Notes: generated from the letters alone by a model not told the origin. Counted from the first letter of the stretch, positions 9,560 through 17,438 are shown. The stretch: DNA of 64,000 nt from an uncultured Limosilactobacillus sp. (GCF_934202235.1 NZ_CAKPXS010000002.1:7580-71579); one strand, 5' to 3'. Program-made: numbers and translations.

Positions 9560-10732
9560 ATGAATCTGAAAAATATTTCGGCAAAGTGGAAATGGATTGC
9601 AGGGATTGTTATTGTTTTAATCATCCTTTTGGGTTTGGGGAAGATGCGAAAGAACGGCGGCTCGGTGACTCCACCCAGGCACGTCTCATTCGTTAAGCAG
9701 GCTAATGGTGCGGGGACTCACGTCTGGTTTATGTCGACTGGGCAGTCGAAAAACTCGGATGTCTACTACATCATTGTTCTGAAAAACGGCAAGGCCCGGA
9801 CATACCGGACTTATGATAATGACACGACCCTGGGCAAAGTTTCCAAGATGAGTGACCACGAAGCAATTGCCTATGCCAAAAAGCAGGATAAGAAGTACTT
9901 TGATGCTTCGGCCAAGGAGGTTAACCTGGCAATTCATGGCGATCATGATGGGTTTAACGCCGATATCGAAGACGGCCTTTCAATGCCGAGATATTCGCTG
10001 TTAGAGCGTGATAACAAACTGGCAGGGCTAGGGATTAAGACTGGCCGTCAAAATAGTGATAATCAGGATTACATCGTTACCTTTAATAAGGATGGTCATT
10101 TGACGAGTAGTGAGAAGGGAACCACCCAGCTTAACCCAGAACTGCGGGTTGAACATGCAGCATTCCCGGAGAATTTAGATCTCCAAAATAATGATCAGAC
10201 ATTAAAAAAGAAACTTTATGCCGGCTTAAAGCAGAATGTTGAGAATGCCAGCTACAAGGCTCCTGAACCGATGAAAGTGCGGACCAAGACAAAGACTGAC
10301 GACTCTGGCAACGAGATTGTTAACCAAAAGGTCACCATTCAATACACCGATAATTTTGACTCATCATTAGTTCAGGACAACTTCTTAGCGCTGGCGAAGA
10401 AGGACCCGTCGATGATGAAGCAGCTGTACGGTTGGCAAAAGACCTTTGAAGATCTTCACGATGATATGGGGCCGAATTACAATGAACGTTATGATCGTGC
10501 GCAATCTGACTACAATAACGGTATTAATAAGATAATGTCGAAGAAGTTCTGCAAGGAGCTGACTGATGGTGTCTTTGGGAATTACCAGGAGGAATACACG
10601 TTGAACCTGGAAAACCCAGCCGACTTCGATATTTATGACAGTCACTTTATCGGGTATTTCCGGGGGAGCAAGAATGGTTACCTGGTAACCAAGGCGCAAA
10701 CTAAGAAGCAAACCGCTGTGTTTGCCCGGTAG
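9560..10732 (+). CDS. Uncharacterised membrane-anchored protein
   Basis: 390 residues, start ATG with GGGGAGG upstream. A short cytoplasmic N-terminus and one TM helix (residues ~12-30, IAGIVIVLIILLGLG) are followed by a large polar domain that is probably extracellular. No catalytic motif is recognised. The domain is lysine- and asparagine-rich, with a segment YNERYDRAQSDYNNGINKIM predicted helical. A possible -10 TATTAT lies at 9501. It is monocistronic, ended by a hairpin. I do not recognise the family; a lactobacillus-specific exported protein is likely. Confidence 0.7.
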   Translation: MNLKNISAKWKWIAGIVIVLIILLGLGKMRKNGGSVTPPRHVSFVKQANGAGTHVWFMSTGQSKNSDVYYIIVLKNGKARTYRTYDNDTTLGKVSKMSDHEAIAYAKKQDKKYFDASAKEVNLAIHGDHDGFNADIEDGLSMPRYSLLERDNKLAGLGIKTGRQNSDNQDYIVTFNKDGHLTSSEKGTTQLNPELRVEHAAFPENLDLQNNDQTLKKKLYAGLKQNVENASYKAPEPMKVRTKTKTDDSGNEIVNQKVTIQYTDNFDSSLVQDNFLALAKKDPSMMKQLYGWQKTFEDLHDDMGPNYNERYDRAQSDYNNGINKIMSKKFCKELTDGVFGNYQEEYTLNLENPADFDIYDSHFIGYFRGSKNGYLVTKAQTKKQTAVFAR

Positions 10733-10737
10733 GATTT

Positions 10738-10783
10738 AAAAGCGTGGCCACAGTGAGTAATCGCTGCTTGGCGGCGCTTTTTC
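10738..10783 (+). terminator. Imperfect terminator hairpin
   Basis: AAAGCG...GGC..CAG pairs with CTG..GGC...CGCTTT across 10738-10781, followed by TTTTCC. It is imperfect but placed directly after the stop. Confidence 0.55.
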
Positions 10784-10805
10784 CATTAACAAGGAGGATC
10801 AAAAT

Positions 10806-11090
10806 ATGGCACAGTTGTATGCCGTCTTAATTCAGGAAAAACCAGCACAAGACGAGGCAGTCATTTTCTGGGATGCTTACCGTCACCGCAAAGACGCAGT
10901 CGCTAAGTGTGAAGAATTGGCACGTTACCAGTCCGGCCAGCATTCAGCAGCCCAGTTGACAAAACTGACTTCGCCGGTAGTGGACCTCGACACTGGTAAA
11001 GCTCACACTAACGTCGATGGCTACCAGGTGACGGCAGATGGTTTTACCGGCAAGTACACCGTTAGTGTCATCCGGGCAATTCGCGAGTAG
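10806..11090 (+). CDS. Small conserved-looking protein of unknown function
   Basis: 94 residues, start ATG 8 bases after AAGGAGG. Soluble, without signal peptide or TM segment. The N-terminal MAQLYAVLIQEKP and C-terminal GKYTVSVIRAIRE look like paired beta strands around a helical centre (RHRKDAVAKCEELARYQ). I do not recognise the family. Good ribosome site and codon use support a real gene. Confidence 0.65.
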   Translation: MAQLYAVLIQEKPAQDEAVIFWDAYRHRKDAVAKCEELARYQSGQHSAAQLTKLTSPVVDLDTGKAHTNVDGYQVTADGFTGKYTVSVIRAIRE

Positions 11091-11159
11091 CTGTTATTAG
11101 GTTAGCAATACCAATTGCGGTAAAATGAAGGAAGAAAAGTCAAAAGGAGGCAATTTAAC

Positions 11160-11393
11160 ATGAAAACGTTTAGTAAAGAAGAATTAGCGCAATTCAACGG
11201 TCAAAACGGGCAACCAGCATACGTCGCCGTCGATGGAACGGTTTATGACGTCTCTGGTAAAGCTGCCTGGCAGGGTGGTAAACACCACGGCAACCTGGCG
11301 GGACGTGACTTGACCGATGTTCTCTGGAAGAAGTCACCACATAAGGACAGTGTCTTAACAGGTTTGCCAGTAGTGGGAAAATTAGCTGAATAA
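11160..11393 (+). CDS. Cytochrome b5-like heme/steroid-binding domain protein
   Basis: 77 residues, made up of a single Cyt-b5 fold: FSKEELAQFNGQNGQPAYVAVDGTVYDVS, then W..G.HHG...AGRDLT and SPHKDSVLTGLPVVGKL. The histidines in KHHG and SPHKD occupy positions typical of the short bacterial members. There is no membrane anchor. Family members bind heme or related hydrophobic ligands; whether this one does is unproven, and lactobacilli usually lack heme synthesis. AAAGGAGG precedes the ATG and a -10 TAAAAT lies near 11121, so it probably has its own promoter. Confidence 0.85.
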   Translation: MKTFSKEELAQFNGQNGQPAYVAVDGTVYDVSGKAAWQGGKHHGNLAGRDLTDVLWKKSPHKDSVLTGLPVVGKLAE

Positions 11394-11463
11394 ATAGAAA
11401 TAGCGCTTGTTTATCCACCGCCCTGAAAGGGGAAATGGTTGTTCAAGACTGCAACTAAATAAT

Positions 11464-11500
11464 AACCAGGATTGTTTTTTTGGAGGCCGTCCTGGTTTTG
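11464..11500 (+). terminator. Hairpin with T tract
   Basis: Perfect 8-bp arms AACCAGGA (11464-11471) and TCCTGGTT (11490-11497), with T residues following. A likely terminator for the cytochrome b5-like gene. Confidence 0.55.
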
Positions 11501-11555
11501 CTGTTGTGAGGGAAAAGCTCCTACCACTAATTGATTCAATTTGGCAAAATAAAGA

Positions 11556-11596
11556 GACCGCTACCGTTTGAACTAGCAAACATTAGCGGTCGTTTT
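11556..11596. terminator. Strong hairpin terminator
   Basis: GACCGCTA (11556-11563) pairs with TAGCGGTC (11584-11591), with an inner GTTTG/CAAAC stem, then GTTTTAGT. Confidence 0.7.
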
Positions 11597-11599
11597 AGT

Positions 11600-11745
11600 A
11601 TTGTCGTATTTCGCTTGATGAAAGTTTGCTTGCCCTCAAAGGTCATCAAAGTCAGCTAACGAGTGACCTGATGCTCCGGGAGCATTTGATGTTCATGCAA
11701 ATGATTAGTTCTCCACGAACGGATGGGAATGCCCATCTTTTATTT
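11600..11745 (+). pseudogene. Possible decayed regulator remnant in the 482-base gap before the flavodoxin gene
   Basis: This gap has no intact gene. One frame reads ISLDESLLALKGHQSQLT and then ..REHLMFMQM, a heptad-like helix resembling the C-terminal coil of MerR regulators, before degenerating. A MerR-type promoter lies just downstream, which makes a lost or moved MerR gene plausible. A short stem GATGGG/CCCATC followed by TTTTA (11722-11741) may be its old terminator. The match is by eye and weak. Confidence 0.25.
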
Positions 11746-11803
11746 AGGCATGTTCAGAGTGGCAAGAAACTGTCGTTGAGGACGAAAAGAATAAATACTT
11801 TTC

Positions 11804-11834
11804 TTGACCTGAAGTTAACTTTACCTTCTATACT
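11804..11834 (+). promoter_or_regulatory. MerR-family-type promoter (19-bp spacer) for the flavodoxin gene
   Basis: -35 TTGACC (11804-11809) and -10 TATACT (11829-11834) are separated by 19 bases instead of 17. The spacer holds the palindrome AAGTTAACTT (11812-11821). An over-long spacer with a dyad between -35 and -10 is the hallmark of MerR/SoxR/AdhR-type activated promoters. Confidence 0.7.
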
Positions 11835-11875
11835 AAACAAGAACGAAGGATCAAGAGCAAAGGAGCGATTGAAAT

Positions 11876-12352
11876 ATGGCAAAGACGTTGGTTTTATACT
11901 ACTCGGCAACTGGTACGACTAAGCGGGTGGCGCAGCAGGTAGCACAAGTGCTCAATGCCGACCTGGCGGAAGTTCACGCTGCTCAGCCATATACGACAGC
12001 CAGCCTTGACTGGAACGACCCGCAGAGCAGGACGTCACTGGAACAGCATCAGCATGATAGCCGGGTGGCAGTGAAGGACGATTTACCCAACATTCGGGAT
12101 TACGACACCATTGTGATTGGTCACCCTATTTGGTGGGGAATTCCGCCACGGCTGATTGCTGACTTGATTGACCATCTCGACCTAAACGGCAAAAAGCTCG
12201 CCCTCTTGGCTACCTCAGATGGGACTGGTTACGAGCGGTCGCAACGCTTTATTGAGCGCGCGGTTGCTGAAAATAGCTACCAGGTTAAAGTCAACCAGGG
12301 GGCGGTGCTGAATAATCGCCGACAGGTGGAACAATGGGTGCAGCAGTTTTAG
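11876..12352 (+). CDS. Flavodoxin
   Basis: 158 residues. The N-terminal strand plus phosphate loop LVLYYSATGTTKRVAQ binds FMN phosphate. IVIGHPIWWGIPPRLIADLI carries the flavin-stacking tryptophans, and the C-terminal half keeps the alternating beta/alpha pattern. Flavodoxins of this type are FMN electron carriers or quinone/nitro-reductase-like proteins in the cytosol. AAAGGAG precedes the ATG. The MerR-type promoter upstream suggests induction by electrophile, thiol or redox stress (inference). The iron-sulfur-type gene after it has its own ribosome site 85 bases on. Confidence 0.9.
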   Translation: MAKTLVLYYSATGTTKRVAQQVAQVLNADLAEVHAAQPYTTASLDWNDPQSRTSLEQHQHDSRVAVKDDLPNIRDYDTIVIGHPIWWGIPPRLIADLIDHLDLNGKKLALLATSDGTGYERSQRFIERAVAENSYQVKVNQGAVLNNRRQVEQWVQQF

Positions 12353-12437
12353 CTGCAAGGAAGGGCGAGCAGATTGCTGTTTCTTCTTACAAAAAGTTAG
12401 TATAATCATGATGAATAACTTGTGAGGAGGGACACTG

Positions 12438-12833
12438 ATGAAAAAGCTGACTGTGACGACTGAAGCGCTGGAACGGATTAAGGGCCATTTATCGCCAACA
12501 AAAAAGATTGTTCTCGACTTTGATGACGGCGTTGGCCCATTTTCGGCGATCGGCAACTGCAATCTGGATGCCAATTACCGGCTGATCTTCGTTAACCATG
12601 ATGTTGACTTGCCCGATTTTGATGAGGTTGTTAGTTCCAATATTGGCGATATCTATATTAAGAGCGAACTGTACGCGAATGTTCAGTTTGAACCAGAGAT
12701 GGAGTTACGCTTTGACCGGCGGCATTTTGCCTTGCCGCTAGTTAGTCCCAAGGGGGTGCTAACGGAAAACGTGGAGCTTGTCGATATTGACCAACCTGTT
12801 GATCACCAGTATGCTGGTACCCATGACTGTTAG
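12438..12833 (+). CDS. HesB/IscA-like iron-sulfur biosynthesis family protein (YqkB-like)
   Basis: 131 residues. The start KLTVTTEALERIKGHL and the following strand KIVLDFDDGVGPFS match the Fe-S biosynthesis (HesB/YadR/YfhF) fold as found in the lactobacillus YqkB-like branch. The A-type carrier C-terminal CGC motif is absent; only C42 (GNC) and a terminal Cys remain, so a classical scaffold role is doubtful. GGAGGG precedes the ATG. It is ended by a strong bidirectional hairpin. The family call is moderate. Confidence 0.65.
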   Translation: MKKLTVTTEALERIKGHLSPTKKIVLDFDDGVGPFSAIGNCNLDANYRLIFVNHDVDLPDFDEVVSSNIGDIYIKSELYANVQFEPEMELRFDRRHFALPLVSPKGVLTENVELVDIDQPVDHQYAGTHDC

Positions 12834-12860
12834 GGTGTTTCCCAATATTAAGACGAAAAT

Positions 12861-12904
12861 AGCCGCTAATGAACAGGTTGTCCCGACTCATTAGCGGCTT
12901 TTGA
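12861..12904. terminator. Bidirectional terminator
   Basis: Perfect 12-bp arms AGCCGCTAATGA (12861-12872) and TCATTAGCGGCT (12888-12899), with T tract on the right and A tract on the left. It serves the two convergent genes. Confidence 0.9.
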
Positions 12905-12921
12905 TCTGGTGGCTAATTTAA

Positions 12922-13479
12922 TTAGTCATCTTGGGTGTTGCTGATGACCTTCTTGTTGTTGGCGTTAACCTTAACGTCGTGTTGCTTGTGACCGTGGCCA
13001 ACTTCGATTTCCCAAACTGGCGTCCCGTCATCGTAGCTCAGCGACCAGTTGTGGGCCTTACCAGAGTTAGCAGCCTTTTCTGCGACCTTGGTAGCCTGTT
13101 TGCGGGTAATCAGCTTGTCTAAGTCCAAAGCACTTTCTTGGTCATCATCGTCCAGCTTTTCGCTGCTCTTGTGAATGACCTTGCCAGACTTAGCGTTGAC
13201 GTCCATGTTGTGTTCCTTGCTGTTGTCCATCCCCGAAATTTCGTAACGGTAAGAACCGCCCTTCTTTTCGAGTTGAATTTCAGTAACCCGGCTGTCTTTG
13301 AATTCCTTTTTGAACTTCTTGACAGCGTCTTTTTCGGTAATCTTGATTGTATCGGCGTTAGCGGATGCTGTGGTCATTACCAGCGGGCTTGCTAGGAAGA
13401 CACCACCCAGTGAACTAGTAGTGATAACCGTCACTGCCAAAGCATTGACGAGCCGTTTTTTAAAAGTTGTTGTTTTCAT
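12922..13479 (-). CDS. Secreted protein with two PepSY domains
   Basis: 185 residues. The Sec signal peptide covers residues ~1-41 (basic start, hydrophobic core VNALAVTVITTSSLGGVFLA, likely cleavage after ASA). Two PepSY repeats follow: ITEKDAVKKFKKEFK...YEISGMD...VNAKSGKVI (about 47-105) and ITRKQATKVAEKAAN...WEIEVG...VNANNKKVI (about 123-182). PepSY modules are associated with inhibition of secreted peptidases or with cell-envelope sensing. No LPXTG or lipobox is present, so it is released or loosely held. GAGGAGG precedes the ATG; a promoter with phased direct repeats lies upstream. Confidence 0.9.
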   Translation of the reverse strand: MKTTTFKKRLVNALAVTVITTSSLGGVFLASPLVMTTASANADTIKITEKDAVKKFKKEFKDSRVTEIQLEKKGGSYRYEISGMDNSKEHNMDVNAKSGKVIHKSSEKLDDDDQESALDLDKLITRKQATKVAEKAANSGKAHNWSLSYDDGTPVWEIEVGHGHKQHDVKVNANNKKVISNTQDD

Positions 13480-13521
13480 AATTTTAATTAACCTCCTCGT
13501 TAACTTTCCGTCTGTGACTTC

Positions 13522-13560
13522 ATTATAACCGTAATTAGTGAAAAATTGGTGAAGTAATTA
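13522..13560 (-). promoter_or_regulatory. Promoter of the PepSY gene with 11-bp-phased direct repeats
   Basis: On the minus strand, -10 TATAAT (13522-13527) is preceded by two TTCAC repeats (plus-strand GTGAA at 13538-13542 and 13549-13553) exactly 11 bases apart across the -35 region. Direct repeats phased by one helical turn are the usual site type of OmpR-family response regulators. Confidence 0.5.
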
Positions 13561-13682
13561 AGTTTAATTTTTCTAACGTAAATAAAATAATTAATATTTC
13601 ATTTTTGAAAACTGTTATCTTCTTCTTCCTCAACCACTATGAATGATAATGATACACAGAAGCAAGCGGGAAAAATAGGCGG

Positions 13683-13818
13683 TTTTATCGATAAAAAATC
13701 TCAGAAAATAATTTAGCATATTATAACATTGCTAAGTGTTCTTTTTTAAGGCAATTTTACTCTTTATAGATAAGAGTGTTAAAATAAAAATGTATCAGCA
13801 TAATTGGCTTATCGATAA
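13683..13818. promoter_or_regulatory. Two TTATCGATAA palindromes in the AT-rich intergenic region (13480-13968)
   Basis: TTTTATCGATAAAA (13683-13696) and TTATCGATAA (13809-13818) are perfect palindromes in a 489-base AT-rich gap without genes. A one-mismatch copy TTATTGATAA lies at 17371-17380 ahead of the next adhesin. The same gap also holds TTAGCA/TGCTAA and ACTCTT/AAGAGT dyads. A regulator site is possible but unproven. Confidence 0.35.
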
Positions 13819-13882
13819 ATAAGAAAGCATTTTGGCTTGTTGTGGTAATAGGCCGACGCTAAATGATCGTCTTGGGCTAAAG

Positions 13883-13911
13883 CTGACAGTGCTAATTAGT
13901 ATATTTATTAA
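13883..13911 (+). promoter_or_regulatory. Probable promoter of the KxYKxGKxW adhesin
   Basis: CTGACA (13883-13888) and TATTAA (13906-13911) are spaced by 17 bases, 57 bases ahead of the start codon. Confidence 0.45.
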
Positions 13912-13968
13912 AAGAATGAAGTAACGCTTTCTCGTGAAGTTTGTCTTTTGTTTGGGAGGTAATCAATC

Positions 13969-15549
13969 ATGATGAGGTACAAGCTCTACAAGCATAAGAA
14001 GCAATGGGTGGTTGGTGCGACAGTGGTTGCGGCATCCCTGGCGTTGATGACACCGGCGGTTCACGCAGCCACGACAGATGATAACGCCGCTGTTGACACC
14101 CCTACTGCGGTAACCAGAACGCCAGCTGCACAGCCAGCAAGCCATGATTCCCAACAAGCGAGTGCGGTAGCAAGCAACCAGCCGGCAACGGAAGCCGAGG
14201 CTAATCATCAACATCCACGCCACCAGCTGCGGGCAACGGTCGAATTGAAGGCAGCTAATGAAAACATTCCTGGCCAGCAAGCCTACGCTGCGGTAGCGGA
14301 TACGAATAATCCCCAAACGGAAACGCCTTACGGAACAACGATTAACCCGAATAACTATACCGTTCATATTGGGATTTCTGGTTTGGCCTACACTATTCCG
14401 CCGTATCATTTAGTCGATGGTGATTTGCGTTTTGCTACCGACCAAGAAGTTGCTCACTTCCCTGGCAATTGGCGCCAACCAGCTTTAGTGAACGGGCAGG
14501 CTGTCAATGTTGGGACTTATGCCGTTGTCCTTAGCCGGGCCGGCTTTGACCATCTCTTGGCATGGGTCAACGGGATGGAAGAAAATGGTAAGTGGGTGCC
14601 CCAACCAGGAGTTGAGAACATTACCTTTGGGGAGTATAACTTAAACTTCTTGATTGTGATGTGGGAGTCTAATCGGCCATCTTACACGGTCACTCCTTAT
14701 CTCGTGAAGGTAACGGTTACTGGGTCAGCACCACTAGGCACTTCCGGACTAGACTCATCGCAGTACCATGTCCAGTTGGCTAGCAACGGTGATGGTCAAT
14801 CACCGGTTGGTCCTTACCAAACCAGCTTTGACCAGTTCTTCCAGCCGGCTGCAGGTGACTTTCAAGTGAGTGCGACACCGTTGGCCAATGGGTCATACCG
14901 GGTTACACTAACTAACCAGGGTTGGCAGCACGTGCTGGTGGCATTGGAAAAGACCTTTAATAGTTATGGCCACGTGGATCACCAGCCAAACTTTAGCTGT
15001 CAGCCAGCGGATGTGTCGTCTTCGGCAACTGCTTCACTGCCGGAAGATGATGTGAAAACCGTGACGCGGACAATCAAGGTTGAACTTCCGGATCAGCAGC
15101 CACGAGTCGTTGCTCAAACGGCAACGGTCAGTCGGAAGGCTATTGTCAAGGATGGTCGGCTCGCGTGGGAAGATTGGACAACAGCTACCTGGCCGCAGTT
15201 CACTGCGCCAACGGTTGCTGGATATATTGCCAGCCAAGCAACCGTTCCTGAAGTAGTGGTGACCAACTCGACGAGTGACCAAACCATTATTATTAACTAT
15301 GCAAAGGATGCTTCTGTCACCAAGCGGCCAGTGACTGGCGATAATGGATACTCAGTATCTACTAGATCAACGGCCAGCAGCAGTCAGCGCCTCCAGAACG
15401 AACCAGGACGAGCCGTTACCAACCAGCAAGGCAAGCAATTACCACAAACTGGTGATGCCAAGAATGGCATTGCTGCTCTTGGTCTCGACTTAATGGGCTT
15501 AACGACTATGCTAGGCTTAGCAAACAAGAAGAAGCACGAGCGTGATTAG
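13969..15549 (+). CDS. KxYKxGKxW-signal adhesin with one Mub-B2-like domain, LPQTG-anchored
   Basis: 526 residues. The export signal begins RYKLYKHKKQWVVGATVVAA, a KxYKxGKxW-type signal with His in place of the glycine. An Ala/Gln-rich linker follows, then an unrecognised region at ~95-345 with two related units (YTVHIGISG...; YHVQLASNG...), each ending in a fold with a GFDHLL/GWQHVL motif. One Mub-B2-like domain lies at ~360-445 (VTRTIKVELPD...TVAGYIASQ). LPQTG lies at 15439-15453 with a TM helix and basic tail. KxYKxGKxW signals often mark serine-rich or accessory-Sec cargo, but here no SecA2/SecY2 or glycosyltransferase genes are nearby. The start has GGGAGG 9 bases upstream; ATG 13972 is an alternative. 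Confidence 0.88.
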   Translation: MMRYKLYKHKKQWVVGATVVAASLALMTPAVHAATTDDNAAVDTPTAVTRTPAAQPASHDSQQASAVASNQPATEAEANHQHPRHQLRATVELKAANENIPGQQAYAAVADTNNPQTETPYGTTINPNNYTVHIGISGLAYTIPPYHLVDGDLRFATDQEVAHFPGNWRQPALVNGQAVNVGTYAVVLSRAGFDHLLAWVNGMEENGKWVPQPGVENITFGEYNLNFLIVMWESNRPSYTVTPYLVKVTVTGSAPLGTSGLDSSQYHVQLASNGDGQSPVGPYQTSFDQFFQPAAGDFQVSATPLANGSYRVTLTNQGWQHVLVALEKTFNSYGHVDHQPNFSCQPADVSSSATASLPEDDVKTVTRTIKVELPDQQPRVVAQTATVSRKAIVKDGRLAWEDWTTATWPQFTAPTVAGYIASQATVPEVVVTNSTSDQTIIINYAKDASVTKRPVTGDNGYSVSTRSTASSSQRLQNEPGRAVTNQQGKQLPQTGDAKNGIAALGLDLMGLTTMLGLANKKKHERD

Positions 15550-15593
15550 TTAACTGATTATTGTTAACTTGATTATTGCTTGAGACAAATAAA

Positions 15594-15629
15594 GGGAGAA
15601 CCAACCCATATGGATTGTTTCTCCCTTTT
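15594..15629. terminator. Bidirectional terminator between the adhesin and aspD
   Basis: GGGAGAA (15594-15600) pairs with TTCTCCC (15619-15625), extended inward with mismatches, followed by TTTT. The flanking genes are convergent. Confidence 0.8.
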
Positions 15630-15654
15630 CTTATTAGTTAACTAACGAGATGAG

Positions 15655-17259
15655 TTATGACTTTTGAGCTTGTTCAAATTGTTGGTGGTAGTCAGCTAGC
15701 AATTCCAAGACGTGCTGACCAATTACCTGGTAGTCCTTGGTTGGCAGGTTGGCTTCAGAAACCCGCAGTTCACCGGGCTTAGTCCCAAACCCAACACCGT
15801 CAACGAGGACGACGCTGCTTTTCTCTGCTAATTTTAAGAGGAAGTCAACTTGTTCAAAGTTGTCTGCCAGGTATTCGCGGAACTGGTGACCATAGCGTTG
15901 TTCTGCCAGTCCGTAAATATCAATTAGTGAGTAGTAATGAGTGTTGGAGTCACTCTCGTCTTTTGGTGCGCCCATGGCGTTATGCAATTTCTCGTAACGA
16001 GCGGAGATCAATTGACGAGTTTGGTCGATGTAGGAATCCGAACCGCCATCGTGGTCTTGCGTTATCAGGTGGCTCATGGCAAAGAGAACGGCCATGATCT
16101 GCTGTGGCGTCGATAGTCCCGCCGTGTGATAGAGACCAATGGACCGGCTATCCGCGCAGAGGCGGTCGATAAACTTCATTTTATCAGGATGGAGCACGAC
16201 TGACCGGTACCGTTGTTGCAACTGCTGTTGAAGGTACTGTGGTAGCCGGGTAATTGTATCGTCAAAAACGTTTTCCTTATTGAGAGCAACTAAGCCTAGC
16301 CGCCAACCGGTACAGCCATACAACTTGGAAAAGGAATAGACCAGCATGGTGTTATGCGGTGCCGCTTGGTAAACACTATGGAAGTGAGGGACAAACGTTC
16401 CGTAGACTTCATCGCTAATGATCATTAAGTCGGGGCGTTTGCGGACAACGTCACGAATAGCTGCTAAGTCCTTCTCGTTGAATGCTTTGGAACCCGGGTT
16501 GGTGGGATTGACAACGATAAAGGCCTTGATCGCCGGGTCAGTGAGTTTCTCAATTTCCCGCGGGTTGACTTCCCAGTTATTTTTTTCGTAGGAACGAATA
16601 TCGACTTCCACCAGCTCATAGTCGTTTAAGACCGGGATCTGGAGGTAGGGCGGGAAAATTGGCGTATTAATGGCAATTTTATCGCCTGCTGACAAAAGAT
16701 GATTTTCCTTCAACGAATTAAAGGCGTAAGCGATTGCTGCCGTGGCACCTTCAGTGGGGAAAAGTTGGGTTTGGTTAAGCAGTTGATCATCATGGTAGGC
16801 AATACTTTTCAAGTAGTGATTAAGAATTACTTCGGTCAGCGAAAGGCAGCGGTCAGGGTCGGGGTAGTCGTTACCCAAAATACCGTTAACCCATTCGGCC
16901 ACTAACTCGTCGCCTGATAGCTGGTAGTGACGGTGACAGTAGTCAATTGCTGTGATGATAAAGCGGTCTTCAGAACGGTTCTCTGGCTGCAGGAAGTGCT
17001 TCAACCGCTGAAAAACACCAGTAGTTTCCAGGTAACCAGCCATCTGGCCCTGGTCCATGGCCCGGCGAGAATCATGGACCCCAAATTGTGTCAGCCGGGC
17101 AAAGGCAAGTCGCGACTGCGTTTGAATCCAGTTCGGGTTTCCCCGGCCGGCATTTAAGAAGTTATTGCCGTGTTCGTTTTGTTTGGCAATTTCCTTCATC
17201 TCGGAGCTGATTTCAAAGGCCCCCAGCTTCTCTAAGGCTTGTTCGTTATCGTTTTTCAT
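15655..17259 (-). CDS. aspD: Bifunctional aspartate aminotransferase / L-aspartate 4-decarboxylase
   Basis: 534 residues, longer than ordinary aspartate aminotransferases (~390-430) and typical for AspD (EC 4.1.1.12), which converts aspartate to alanine and CO2 with PLP. Visible motifs: NAGRGNPNW near the N-terminus, VVNPTNPGSKAF, ISDEVYGTF, the PLP-lysine segment YSFSKLYGCTGWRLG, and the C-terminal GFGTKPGELRVSEAN with the carboxylate-binding Arg. The start is the ATG preceded by GAGGAGGG; an in-frame ATG nine codons upstream lacks a site. In many lactic bacteria AspD works with the AspT antiporter for proton motive force and acid resistance; no aspT is adjacent. Confidence 0.93.
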   Translation of the reverse strand: MKNDNEQALEKLGAFEISSEMKEIAKQNEHGNNFLNAGRGNPNWIQTQSRLAFARLTQFGVHDSRRAMDQGQMAGYLETTGVFQRLKHFLQPENRSEDRFIITAIDYCHRHYQLSGDELVAEWVNGILGNDYPDPDRCLSLTEVILNHYLKSIAYHDDQLLNQTQLFPTEGATAAIAYAFNSLKENHLLSAGDKIAINTPIFPPYLQIPVLNDYELVEVDIRSYEKNNWEVNPREIEKLTDPAIKAFIVVNPTNPGSKAFNEKDLAAIRDVVRKRPDLMIISDEVYGTFVPHFHSVYQAAPHNTMLVYSFSKLYGCTGWRLGLVALNKENVFDDTITRLPQYLQQQLQQRYRSVVLHPDKMKFIDRLCADSRSIGLYHTAGLSTPQQIMAVLFAMSHLITQDHDGGSDSYIDQTRQLISARYEKLHNAMGAPKDESDSNTHYYSLIDIYGLAEQRYGHQFREYLADNFEQVDFLLKLAEKSSVVLVDGVGFGTKPGELRVSEANLPTKDYQVIGQHVLELLADYHQQFEQAQKS

Positions 17260-17438
17260 GGTAGCCCTCCTCTTGCTGTGGTCCACAACTATCTCCTTCT
17301 ATAATAACATTTTCGTTCGCCTGGGAGCTGTAATCAACTGTCACAACATTTTAATATGCTTGTCGGTGATTTATTGATAAAATACCTATACTATGTGTTT
17401 GTCATCAAAAAAATAATATTAATTAGGGAGGAACGACC

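Noticed and set aside
11626..11922. A 98-codon open frame ahead of the flavodoxin
   Set aside because: It runs through the MerR-type promoter and into the flavodoxin gene in another frame, and has no ribosome site.
13638..13660. ATGATAATGATAC as a possible Fur box
   Set aside because: Only about half of the 19-base consensus is matched, it is not at a recognisable promoter, and the area is AT-rich.
15655..17259. Plain aspartate aminotransferase
   Set aside because: 534 residues with the long N-terminal extension and C-terminal GTKPGELRVSEAN context fit AspD, not the ~400-residue AspC group.
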